From Luzula sylvatica (Eukaryota > Streptophyta > Magnoliopsida > Poales > Juncaceae): a DNA stretch of 64,000 nt. The stretch is taken from the NCBI GenBank assembly GCA_946800325.1, contig OX326956.1:23596356-23660355 (forward strand), given 5' to 3'. The notes beneath the pieces were generated by a model. The model did not search any database and was not told the DNA's origin. It worked only from the letters and a program-made list of their open reading frames with translations. Within the stretch, counting starts at the first letter, position 1. Each line of letters starts with the position of its first letter. Below are positions 21,277-34,263 of this stretch, piece after piece. The translations under genes and the position numbers were made by a program.

Positions 21277-24253
21277 CACCAAATTTCACAAACACTAAGA
21301 AAGTTTGTTTTTCTATTCAAAACAAGATTTTAGCGTTTTGAGGAGCTCAAATTACTTGTTTGTAGATCATTTGTATCATATCTTTAACTACGTAACGTTT
21401 CACCAAATTTCACAAACACTAAGAAAGTTTGTTTTTCGATTCAAAACAAGATTTTAGTGCTTTGAGGAGTTCAAATAACGTGTTTTTAGATCATTTGTAT
21501 CTTATCTTTTACTACATAACTTTTCACCAAATTTCACAAAAACTAAGAAAGTTTGTTTTTCGATTCAAAACAAGATTTTAACGCTTTGATTTCTTCAAAT
21601 AACGTGTTTTTAGATCATTTGTATCGTATCTTTTACTACATAACTTTTCACCAAATTTCACAAACACTAAGAAAGTTTGTTTTTCGATTCAAAACAAGAT
21701 TTTAACGCTTTGAGTAGTTCAAATAACGTGTTTATAGATCATTTGTATCGTATCATTTACTACATAACTTTTCACCAAATTTGACAAACACTAAGAAAGT
21801 TTGTTTTTCGATTCAAAACAAGATTTTAACGCTTTGAGTAGTTCAAATAACGTGTTTATAGATCATTTTTATCGTATCATTTACTACATAACTTTTCACC
21901 AAATTTCACAAACACTAAGAAAGTTTGTTTTTCGATTCAAAACAAGATTTTAGCGTTTTGAGGAGCTCAAATAACTTGTTTTTAGATCATTTGTATCGTG
22001 TCTTTTACTACGTAACTTTTCACCAAATTTCACAAACACTAAGAAAGTTTGTTTTTCGATTCAAAACAAGATTTTAGCGTTTTGAGGAGTTCAAATAACA
22101 TGTTTTTAGATCATTTGTATCGTATCTTTTACGTCATAACTTTTCACCAAATTTCACAAACACTAAGAAAGTTTGTTTTTCGATTCAAAACAAGATTTTT
22201 ACGCTTTGATTTCTTCAAATAACGTCTTTTTAGATCATTTGTATCGTATCTTTTACTACATAACTTTTAACCAAATTTCACAAACACTAAGAAAGTTTGT
22301 TTTTCGATTCAAAACAAGATTTTAACGCTTTTAGTAGTTCAAATAACGTGTTTATAGATCATTTGTATCGTATCATTTACTACACAACTTTTCACCAAAT
22401 TTCACAAACACTAAGAAAGTTTGTTTTTCGATTCAAAACAAGATTTTAACGCTTTCAGGAGCCCAAATAACTTGTTTTTAGATCATTTGTATCATATCTT
22501 TTACTACGTAACGTTTCACCAAATTTCACAAAAACAAAGAAAGTTTGTTTTTCGATTCAAAACAAGATTTTAGCGCTTTGAGGAGTTAAAATAACATGTT
22601 TTTAGATCATTTGTATCGTATCTTTTACTACATAACTTTTCACCAAATTTCTCAAACACTAAGAAAGTTTGTTTTTCGATTCAAAACAAGATTTTAACGC
22701 TTTGAGGAGCTCACATATCGTGTTTTTAGATCATTTGTATCGTATCTTTTACTACATAACTTTTCACCAAATTTCACACCCACTAAGAAAGTTTGTTTTC
22801 CGTTTGAAAACAAGATTTTAATGCTTTGAGTAGTTCAAATAACGTGTTTTTAGATCATTTGTATCGTATCTTTTACTACATAACTTTTCACCAAATTTCA
22901 CAAACACTAAGAAAGTTTGTTTTTCTAGTCAAAACAAGATTTTAACGCTTTGAGGAGCTCAAATAACTTGTTTTTAGATCATTTGTATCGTATCTTTTAC
23001 TACGTAACTTTTCACGAAATTTCACAAACACTAAGAAATTTTGTTTTTCGATTCAAAACAAGATTTTAGCGCTTTGAGGAGTTCAAATAACATGTTTTAA
23101 GATCATTTTTATTGTATCTTTTACTACATAACTTTTCATCAAATTTCACAAACACTAAAAAAGTTTGTTTTTCTATTCAAAACAAGATTTTAACGCTTTG
23201 AGTAGTTAAAATAACGTGTTTTTAGATCATTTGTATCGTATCTTTTACTACATAACTTTTCACCAAATTTCACAAAAACTAAGAAAGTATGTTTTACGAT
23301 TCAAAACAAGATTTTAACGCTTTGATTTCTTCAAATAACGTGTTTTTAGATCATTTGTATCGTATCTTTTACTACATAACTTTTCACCAAATTTCACAAA
23401 CAATAAGAAAGTTTGTTTTTCGATTCAAAACAAGATTTTAACGCTTTGAGTAGTTCAAATAACGTGTTTATAGATCATTTGTATCGTATCATTTACTACA
23501 TAACTTTTCACCAAATTTCACAAACACTAAGAAAGTTTGTTTTTCGATTCAAAACAAGATTTTAACGCTTTGAGGAGCTCAAATAACTTGTTTTTAGATC
23601 ATTTGTATCGTATCTTTTACTACGTAACGTTTCACCAAATTTCACAAACACTAAGAAAGTTTGTTTTTCTATTCAAAACAAGATTTTAGTGTTTTGAGGA
23701 GCTCAAATTACTTGTTTGTAGATCATTTGTATCATATCTTTAACTACGCAACTTTTCACCAAATTTCACAAACACTAAGAAAGTTTGTTTTTCGATTCAA
23801 AACAAGATTTTAGTGCTTTGAGGAGTTCAAATATCGTGTTTTTAGATCATTTGTATCTTATCTTTTACTACATAACTTTTCACCAAATTTCACAAAAACT
23901 AAGAAAGTTTGTTTTTCGATTCAAAACAAGATTTTAACGCTTTGATTTCTTCAAATAACGTGTTTTTAGATCATTTGTATCGTATCTTTTTACTACATAA
24001 CTTTTCACCAAATTTCACAAACACTAAGAAATTTTGTTTTTCGATTCAAAACAAGATTTTAACGCTTTGAGTAGTTCAAATAACGTGTTTATAGATCATT
24101 TGTATCGTATCATTTACTACATAACTTTTCACCAAATTTCACAAACACTAAGAAAGTTTGCTTTTCGATTCAAAACAAGATTTTAGCGTTTTGAGGAGCT
24201 CAAATAACTTGTTTTTAGATCATTTGTATCGTATCTTTTACTACGTAACTTTT
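21277..24253 (+). repeat. 24-monomer higher-order repeat (2977 bp), tandem copy 3 of 3
   Basis: Markers lie at 21783 and 22773. It shares the copy-2 GTAACGTTTCACC variant, so copies 2 and 3 are the closest pair. One private inserted T (CTTTTTACTAC near 23990) makes it one base longer. At 24254 the order switches back to the six-monomer tail of the 30-mer (GATCATGTGTATCG at 24469). Confidence 0.9.
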
Positions 24254-26733
24254 CACCAAATTTCACAAACACTAAGAAAGTTTGTTTTTCGATTCAAAAC
24301 AAGATTTTAGCGTTTTGAGGAGTTCAAATAACATGTTTTTAGATCATTTGTATCGTATCTTTTACGACATAACTTTTCACCAAATTTCACAAACACTAAG
24401 AAAGTTTGTTTTTCGATTCAAAACAAGATTTTAACGCTTTGAGTAGTTCAAATAACGTGTTTATAGATCATGTGTATCGTATCATTTACTACATAACTTT
24501 TCACCAAATTTCACAAACATTAAGAAAGTTTGTTTTTCGATTCAAAACAAGATTTTAACACTTTGAGGAGTTCAAATTACATGTTTTTAGATCATTTGTA
24601 TCATATCTTTTACTACGTAACTTTTCACCAAATTTCACAAACACTAAGAAAGTTTGTTTTTCGATTCAAAACAAGATTTTAGCGCTTTGAGGAGTTCAAA
24701 TAACATGTTTTTAGATCATTTGTATCGTATCTTTTACCGCATAACTTTTCACCAAATTTCACAAACACTAAGAAAGTTTGTTTTTCGATTCAAAACAAGA
24801 TTTTAACGCTTTGAGTAGTTCAAATAACGTGTTTTTAGATCATTTGTATCATATCTTTAACTACGTAACTTTTCACCAAATTTCACAAACACTAAGAAAG
24901 TTTGTTTTTCGATTCAAAACAAGATTTTAACGCTTTGAGGAGTTCAAATAACGTGTTTTTAGATCATTTGTATCGTATCTTTTACCGCATAACTTTTCAC
25001 CAAATTTCACAAACACTAAGAAAGTTTGTTTTTCTATTCAAAACAAGATTTTAGCGTTTTGAGGAGCTCAAATTACTTGTTTGGAGATCATTTGTATCAT
25101 ATCTTTAACTACGTAACTTTTCACCAAATTTCACAAACACTAAGAAAGTTTGTTTTTCGATTCAAAACAAGATTTTAGTGCTTTGAGGAGCTCAAATTAC
25201 TTGTTTGGAGATCATTTGTATCATATCTTTAACTACGTAACTTTTCACCAAATTTCACAAACACTAAGAAAGTTTGTTTTTCGATTCAAAACAAGATTTT
25301 AGCGTTTTGAGGAGTTCAAATAACATGTTTTTAGATCATTTGTATCGTATCATTTACTACACAACTTTTCACCAAATTTCACAAACACTAAGAAAGTTTG
25401 TTTTTCGATTCAAAACAAGATTTTAACGCTTTGATTTCTTCAAATAACGTCTTTTTAGATCATTTGTATCGTATCTTTTACTACATAACTTTTCACCAAA
25501 TTTCACAAACACTAAGAAATTTTGTTTTTCGATTCAAAACAAGATTTTAACGCTTTGATTTCTTCAAATAACGTGTTTTTAGATCATTTGTATCGTATCT
25601 TTTACTACATAACTTTTCACCAAATTTCACAAACACTAAGAAATTTTGTTTTTCGATTCAAAACAAGATTTTAACGCTTTGATTTCTTCAAATAACGTGT
25701 TTTTAGATCATTTGTATCGTATCTTTTACTACATAACTTTTCACCAAATTTCACAAACACTAAGAAATTTTGTTTTTCGATTCAAAACAAGATTTTAACG
25801 CTTTGAGTAGTTCAAATAACGTGTTTATAGATCATTTGTATCGTATCATTTACTACATAACTTTTCACCAAATTTCACAAACACTAAGAAAGTTTGCTTT
25901 TCGATTCAAAACAAGATTTTAGCGTTTTGAGGAGCTCAAATAACTTGTTTTTAGATCATTTGTATCGTATCTTTTACTACGTAACTTTTCACCAAATTTC
26001 ACAAACACTAAATAAGTTTGTTTTTCGATTCAAAACAAGATTTTAGCGTTTTGAGGAGTTCAAATAACATGTTTTTAGATCATTTGTATCGTATCTTTTA
26101 CGACATAACTTTTCACCAAATTTCACAAACACTAAGAAAGTTTGTTTTTCGATTCAAAACAAGATTTTAACGCTTTGAGTAGTTCAAATAACGTGTTTAT
26201 AGATCATGTGTATCGTATCATTTACTACATAACTTTTCACCAAATTTCACAAACATTAAGAAAGTTTGTTTTTCGATTCAAAACAAGATTTTAACACTTT
26301 GAGGAGTTCAAATTACATGTTTTTAGATCATTTGTATCATATCTTTTACTACGTAACTTTTCACCAAATTTCACAAACACTAAGAAAGTTTGTTTTTCGA
26401 TTCAAAACAAGATTTTAGCGCTTTGAGGAGTTCAAATAACATGTTTTTAGATCATTTGTATCGTATCTTTTACCGCATAACTTTTCACCAAATTTCACAA
26501 ACACTAAGAAAGTTTGTTTTTCGATTCAAAACAAGATTTTAACGCTTTGAGTAGTTCAAATAACGTGTTTTTAGATCATTTGTATCATATCTTTAACTAC
26601 GTAACTTTTCACCAAATTTCACAAACACTAAGAAAGTTTGTTTTTCGATTCAAAACAAGATTTTAACGCTTTGAGGAGCTCAAATAACTTGTTTTTAGAT
26701 CATTTGTATCGTATCTTTTACTACGTAACGTTT
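24254..26733 (+). repeat. Rearranged satellite segment, 20 monomers
   Basis: It starts as the six-monomer tail of the 30-mer, then departs from the standard order: two successive CTTGTTTGGAGATC monomers (about 25078 and 25202), and three near-identical consecutive monomers carrying GATTTCTTC with AGAAATTTTG (about 25.43-25.78 kb). A second copy of the six-monomer tail follows (GATCATGTGTATCG at 26205, 14 monomers after the first). It looks like a hotspot of short unequal exchange. Confidence 0.75.
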
Positions 26734-29700
26734 CACCAAATTTCACAAACACTAAGAAAGTTTGTTTTTCTATTCAAAACAAGATTTTAGCGTTTTGAGG
26801 AGCTCAAATTACTTGTTTGTAGATCATTTGTATCATATCTTTAACTACGTAACTTTTCACCAAATTTCACAAACACTAAGAAAGTTTGTTTTTCGATTCA
26901 AAACAAGATTTTAGTGCTTTGAGGAGTTCAAATAACGTGTTTTTAGATCATTTGTATCTTATCTTTTACTACATAACTTTTCACCAAATTTCACAAAAAC
27001 TAAGAAAGTTTGTTTTTCGATTCAAAACAAGATTTTAACGCTTTGATTTCTTCAAATAACGTGTTTTTAGATCATTTGTATCGTATCTTTTACTACATAA
27101 CTTTTCACCAAATTTCACAAACACTAAGAAAGTTTGTTTTTCGATTCAAAACAAGATTTTAACGCTTTGAGTAGGTCAAATAACGTGTTTATAGATCATT
27201 TGTATCGTATCATTTACTACATAACTTTTCACCAAATTTGACAAACACTAAGAAAGTTTGTTTTTCGATTCAAAACAAGATTTTAACGCTTTGAGTAGTT
27301 CAAATAACGTGTTTATAGATCATTTGTATCGTATCATTTACTACATAACTTTTCACCAAATTTCACAAACACTAAGAAAGTTTGTTTTTCGATTCAAAAC
27401 AAGATTTTAGCGTTTTGAGGAGCTCAAATAACTTGTTTTTAGATCATTTGTATCGTGTCTTTTACTACGTAACTTTTCACCAAATTTCACAAACACTAAG
27501 AAAGTTTGTTTTTCGATTCAAAACAAGATTTTAGCGTTTTGAGGAGTTCAAATAACATGTTTTTAGATCATTTGTATCGTATCTTTTACGTCATAACTTT
27601 TCACCAAATTTCACAAACACTAAGAAAGTTTGTTTTTCGATTCAAAACAAGATTTTTACGCTTTGATTTCTTCAAATAACGTCTTTTTAGATCATTTGTA
27701 TCGTATCTTTTACTACATAACTTTTAACCAAATTTCACAAACACTAAGAAAGTTTGTTTTTTGATTCAAAACAAGATTTTAACGCTTTTAGTAGTTCAAA
27801 TAACGTGTTTATAGATCATTTGTATCGTATCATTTACTACACAACTTTTCACCAAATTTCACAAACACTAAGAAAGTTTGTTTTTCGATTCAAAACAAGA
27901 TTTTAACGCTTTCAGGAGCTCAAATAACTTGTTTTTAGATCATTTGTATCATATCTTTTACTACGTAACTTTTCACCAAATTTCACAAACACAAAGAAAG
28001 TTTGTTTTTCGATTCAAAACAAGATTTTAGCGCTTTGAGGAGTTCAAATAACATGTTTTTAGATCATTTGTATCGTATCTTTTACTACATAACTTTTCAC
28101 CAAATTTCTCAAACACTAAGAAAGTTTGTTTTTCGATTCAAAACAAGATTTTAACGCTTTGAGGAGCTCACATATCGTGTTTTTAGATCATTTGTATCGT
28201 ATCTTTTACTACATAACTTTTCACCAAATTTCACACCCACTAAGAAAGTTTGTTTTCCGTTTGAAAACAAGATTTTAATGCTTTGAGTAGTTCAAATAAC
28301 GTGTTTTTAGATCATTTGTATCGTATCTTTTACTACATAACTTTTCACCAAATTTCACAAACACTAAGAAAGTTTGTTTTTCTAGTCAAAACAAGATTTT
28401 AACGCTTTGAGGAGCTCAAATAACTTGTTTTTAGATCATTTGTATCGTATCTTTTACTACGTAACTTTTCACCAAATTTCACAAACACTAAGAAATTTTG
28501 TTTTTCGATTCAAAACAAGATTTTAGCGCTTTGAGGAGTTCAAATAACATGTTTTAAGATCATTTTTATTGTATCTTTTACTACATAACTTTTCATCAAA
28601 TTTCACAAACACTAAAAAAGTTTGTTTTTCTATTCAAAACAAGATTTTAACGCTTTGAGTAGTTCAAATAACGTGTTTTTAGATCATTTGTATCGTATCT
28701 TTTACTACATAACTTTTCACCAAATTTCACAAAAACTAAGAAAGTATGTTTTACGATTCAAAACGAGATTTTAACGCTTTGATTTCTTCAAATAACGTGT
28801 TTTTAGATCATTTGTATCGTATCTTTTACTACATAACTTTTCACCAAATTTCACAAACAATAAGAAAGTTTGTTTTTCGATTCAAAACAAGATTTTAACG
28901 CTTTGAGTAGTTCAAATAACGTGTTTATAGATCATTTGTATCGTATCATTTACTACATAACTTTTCACCAAATTTCACAAACACTAAGAAAGTTTGTTTT
29001 TCGATTCAAAACAAGATTTTAACGCTTTGAGGAGCTCAAATAACTTGTTTTTAGATCATTTGTATCGTATCTTTTACTACGTAACGTTTCACCAAATTTC
29101 ACAAACACTAAGAAAGTTTGTTTTTCTATTCAAAACAAGATTTTAGTGTTTTGAGGAGCTCAAATTACTTGTTTGTAGATCATTTGTATCATATCTTTAA
29201 CTACGCAACTTTTCACCAAATTTCACAAACACTAAGAAAGTTTGTTTTTCGATTCAAAACAAGATTTTAGTGCTTTGAGGAGTTCAAATATCGTGTTTTT
29301 AGATCATTTGTATCTTATCTTTTACTACATAACTTTTCACCAAATTTCACAAAAACTAAGAAAGTTTGTTTTTCGATTCAAAACAAGATTTTAACGCTTT
29401 GATTTCTTCAAATAACGTGTTTTTAGATCATTTGTATCGTATCTTTTACTACATAACTTTTCACCAAATTTCACAAACACTAAGAAATTTTGTTTTTCGA
29501 TTCAAAACAAGATTTTAACGCTTTGAGTAGCTCAAATAACGTGTTTATAGATCATTTGTATCGTATCATTTACTACATAACTTTTCACCAAATTTCACAA
29601 ACACTAAGAAAGTTTGCTTTTCGATTCAAAACAAGATTTTAGCGTTTTGAGGAGCTCAAATAACTTGTTTTTAGATCATTTGTATCGTATCTTTTACTAC

Positions 29701-30453
29701 GTAACTTTTCACCAAATTTCACAAACACTAAGAAAGTTTGTTTTTCGATTCAAAACAAGATTTTAGCGTTTTGAGGAGTTCAAATAACATGTTTTTAGAT
29801 CATTTGTATCGTATCTTTTACGACATAACTTTTCACCAAATTTCACAAACACTAAGAAAGTTTGTTTTTCGATTCAAAACAAGATTTTAACGCTTTGAGT
29901 AGTTCAAATAACGTGTTTATAGATCATGTGTATCGTATCATTTACTACATAACTTTTCACCAAATTTCACAAACATTAAGAAAGTTTGTTTTTCGATTCA
30001 AAACAAGATTTTAACACTTTGAGGAGTTCAAATTACATGTTTTTAGATCATTTGTATCATATCTTTTACTACGTAACTTTTCACCAAATTTCACAAACAC
30101 TAAGAAAGTTTGTTTTTCGATTCAAAACAAGATTTTAGCGCTTTGAGGAGTTCAAATAACATGTTTTTAGATCATTTGTATCGTATCTTTTACCGCATAA
30201 CTTTTCACCAAATTTCACAAACACTAAGAAAGTTTGTTTTTCGATTCAAAACAAGATTTTAACGCTTTGAGTAGTTCAAATAACGTGTTTTTAGATCATT
30301 TGTATCATATCTTTAACTACGTAACTTTTCACCAAATTTCACAAACACTAAGAAAGTTTGTTTTTCGATTCAAAACAAGATTTTAACGCTTTGAGGAGTT
30401 CAAATAACGTGTTTTTAGATCATTTGTATCGTATCTTTTACCGCATAACTTTT
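26734..30453 (+). repeat. 30-monomer higher-order repeat (3720 bp), copy 2
   Basis: It has the same length and internal offsets as the block at 11605-15324: TTCACACCCAC lies 1496 bp from the block start in both (13101 and 28230), and the GATCATGTG monomer recurs 3720 bp after 26205, at 29925. The final junction differs, leading into ACCGCATAAC and a GAAAGTTCG monomer instead of GTAACGTTT and TTCTATTC. Dispersed 30-mers on both sides of the 24-mers support the 30-mer as the older form. Confidence 0.8.
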
Positions 30454-33400
30454 CACCAAATTTCACAAACACTAAGAAAGTTCGTTTTTCGATTCAAAAC
30501 AAGATTTTAACGCTTTGAGTAGTTCAAATAACGTGTTTTTAGATCATTTGTATCGTATCTTTTACTACATAACTTTTCACCAAATTTCACAAACATTTAG
30601 AAAGTTTGTTTTTCGTTTCAAAACAAGATTTTAACGCTTTGAGTAGATTAAATAACGTGTTTTTAGATCATTTGTATCGTATCTTTTACTACATAACTTT
30701 TCACCAAATTTCACAAACACTAAGAAAGTTTGTTTTTCTAGTCAAAACAAGATTTTAACGCTTTGAGGAGCTCAAATAACTTGTTTTTAGATCATTTGTA
30801 TCGTATCTTTTACTACGTAACTTTTCACCAAATTTCACAAACACTAAGAAATTTTGTTTTTCGATTCAAAACAAGATTTTAGCGCTTTGAGGAGTTCAAA
30901 TAACATGTTTTAAGATCATTTTTATTGTATCTTTTACTACATAACTTTTCATCAAATTTCACAAACACTAAAAAAGTTTGTTTTTCTATTCAAAACAAGA
31001 TTTTAACGCTTTGAGTAGTTCAAATAACGTGTTTTTAGATCATTTGTATCGTATCTTTTACTACATAACTTTTCACCAAATTTCACAAAAACTAAGAAAG
31101 TATGTTTTTCGATTCAAAACAAGATTTTAACGCTTTGATTTCTTCAAATAACGTGTTTTTAGATCATTTGTATCGTATCTTTTACTACATAACTTTTCAC
31201 CAGATTTCACAAACAATAAGAAAGTTTGTTTTTCGATTCAAAACAAGATTTTAACGCTTTGAGTAGTTCAAATAACGTGTTTATAGATCATTTGTATCGT
31301 ATCATTTACTACATAACTTTTCACCAAATTTCACAAACACTAAGAAAGTTTGTTTTTCGATTCAAAACAAGATTTTAACGCTTTGAGGAGCTCAAATAAC
31401 TTGTTTTTAGATCATTTGTATCGTATCTTTTACTACGTAACATTTCACCAAATTTCACAAACACTAAGAAAGTTTGTTTTTCTATTCAAAACAAGATTTT
31501 AGCGTTTTGAGGAGCTCAAATTACTTGTTTGGAGATCATTTGTATCATATCTTTAACTACGTAACTTTTCACCAAATTTCACAAACACTAAGAAAGTTTG
31601 TTTTTCGATTCAAAACAAGATTTTAGTGCTTTGAGGAGTTCAAATATCGTGTTTTTAGATCATTTTTATTGTATCTTTTACTACATAACTTTTCATCAAA
31701 TTTCACAAACACTAAACAAGTTTGTTTTTCGATTCAAAACAAGATTTTAACGCTTTGAGTAGTTCAAATAACGTGTTTTTAGATCATTTGTATCGTATCT
31801 TTTACTACATAACTTTTCACCAAATTTCACAAAAACTAAGAAAGTATGTTTTTCGATTCAAAACACGATTTTAGCGTTTTGAGGAGCTCAAATAACTTGT
31901 TTTTAGATCATTTGTATCGTGTCTTTTACTACGTAACTTTTCACCAAATTTCACAAACACTAAGAAAGTTTGTTTTTCGATTCAAAACAAGATTTTAGCG
32001 TTTTGAGGAGTTCAAATAACATGTTTTTAGATCATTTGTATCGTATCATTTACTACACAACTTTTCACCAAATTTCACAAACACTAAGAAAGTTTGTTTT
32101 TCGATTCAAAACAAGATTTTAACGCTTTGATTTCTTCAAATAACGTCTTTTTAGATCATTTGTATCGTATCTTTTACTACATAACTTTTAACCAAATTTC
32201 ACAAACACTAAGAAAGTTTGTTTTTCGATTCAAAACAAGATTTTAACGCTTTTAGTAGTTCAAATAACGTGTTTATAGATCATTTGTATCGTATCATTTA
32301 CTACACAACTTTTCACCAAATTTCACAAAAACTAAGAAAGTTTGTTTTTCGATTCAAAACAAGATTTTAACGCTTTCAGGAGCTCAAATAACTTGTTTTT
32401 AGATCATTTGTATCATATCTTTTACTACGTAACTTTTCACCAAATTTCACAAACACAAAGAAAGTTTGTTTTTCGATTCAAAACAAGATTTTAGCGCTTT
32501 GAGGAGTTCAAATAACATGTTTTTAGATCATTTGTATCGTATCTTTTACTACATAACTTTTCACCAAATTTCTCAAACACTAAGAAAGTTTGTTTTTCGA
32601 TTCAAAACAAGATTTTAACGCTTTGAGGAGCTCACATATCGTGTTTTTAGATCATTTGTATCGTATCTTTTACTACAAAACTTTTCACCAAATTTCACAC
32701 CCACTAAGAAAGTTTGTTTTCCGTTTGAAAACAAGATTTTAATGCTTTGAGTAGTTCAAATAACGTGTTTTTAGATCATTTGTATCGTATCTTTTACTAC
32801 ATAACTTTTCACCAAATTTCACAAACACTAAGAAAGTTTGTTTTTCTAGTCAAAACAAGATTTTAACGCTTTGAGGAGCTCAAATAACTTGTTTTTAGAT
32901 CATTTGTATCGTATCTTTTACTACGTAACTTTTCACCAAATTTCACAAACACTAAGAAATTTTGTTTTTCGATTCAAACAAGATTTTAGCGCTTTGAGGA
33001 GTTCAAATAACATGTTTTAAGATCATTTTTATTGTATCTTTTACTACATAACTTTTCATCAAATTTCACAAACACTAAAAAAGTTTGTTTTTCGATTCAA
33101 AACAAGATTTTAACGCTTTGAGTAGTTCAAATAACGTGTTTTTAGATCATTTGTATCGTATCTTTTACTACATAACTTTTCACCAAATTTCACAAAAACT
33201 AAGAAAGTATGTTTTTCCATTCAAAACAAGATTTTAACGCTTTGATTTCTTCAAATAACGTGTTTTTAGATCATTTGTATCGTATCTTTTACTACATAAC
33301 TTTTCACCAAATTTCACAAACACTAAGAAAGTTTGTTTTTCGATTCAAAACAAGATTTTAACGCTTTGAGTAGTTCAAATAACGTGTTTATAGATCATTT

Positions 33401-34263
33401 GTATCGTATCATTTACTACATAACTTTTCACCAAATTTCACAAACACTAAGAAAGTTTGTTTTTCGATTCAAAACAAGATTTTAACGCTTTGAGGAGCTC
33501 AAATAACTTGTTTTTAGATCATTTGTATCGTATCTTTTACTACGTAACGTTTCACCAAATTTCACAAACACTAAGAAAGTTTGTTTTTCTATTCAAAACA
33601 AGATTTTAGCGTTTTGAGGAGCTCAAATTACTTGTTTGTAGATCATTTGTATCATATCTTTAACTACGTAACTTTTCACCAAATTTCACAAACACTAAGA
33701 AAGTTTGTTTTTCGATTCAAAACAAGATTTTAGTGCTTTGAGGAGTTCAAATATCGTGTTTTTAGATCATTTGTATCTTATCTTTTACTACATAACTTTT
33801 CACCAAATTTCACAAACACTAAGAAAGTTTGTTTTTCGATTCAAAACAAGATTTTAACGCTTTGAGTAGTTCAAATAACGTGTTTATAGATCATTTGTAA
33901 CGTATCATTTACTACATAACTTTTCACCAAATTTCACAAACACTAAGAAAGTTTGTTTTTCGATTCAAAACAAGATTTTAGCGTTTTGAGGAGCTTAAAT
34001 AACTTGTTTTTAGATCATTTGTATCGTATCTTTTACTACGTAACTTTTCACCAAATTTCACAAACACTAAGAAAGTTTGTTTTTCGATTCAAAACAAGAT
34101 TTTAGCGTTTTGAGGAGTTCAAATAACATGTTTTTAGATCATTTGTATCGTATCTTTTACGACATAACTTTTCACCAAATTTCACAAACACTAAGAAAGT
34201 TTGTTTTTCGATTCAAAACAAGATTTTAACGCTTTGAGTAGTTCAAATAACGTGTTTATAGAT
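30454..34263 (+). repeat. Irregular satellite segment between HOR domains
   Basis: This mixes blocks seen elsewhere. GAAAGTTCG and ACATTTAGAAAG monomers (about 30.48-30.62 kb) are the first of a type common after 34 kb. TTCACACCCAC recurs at 32694 (36 monomers after 28230). A one-base deletion (GATTCAAACAAG) appears near 32970 and is later copied at about 47475 and 55160. A junction near 31.65 kb joins two block orders, and GATCATTTTTATTG occurs three times in this segment. Confidence 0.7.
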
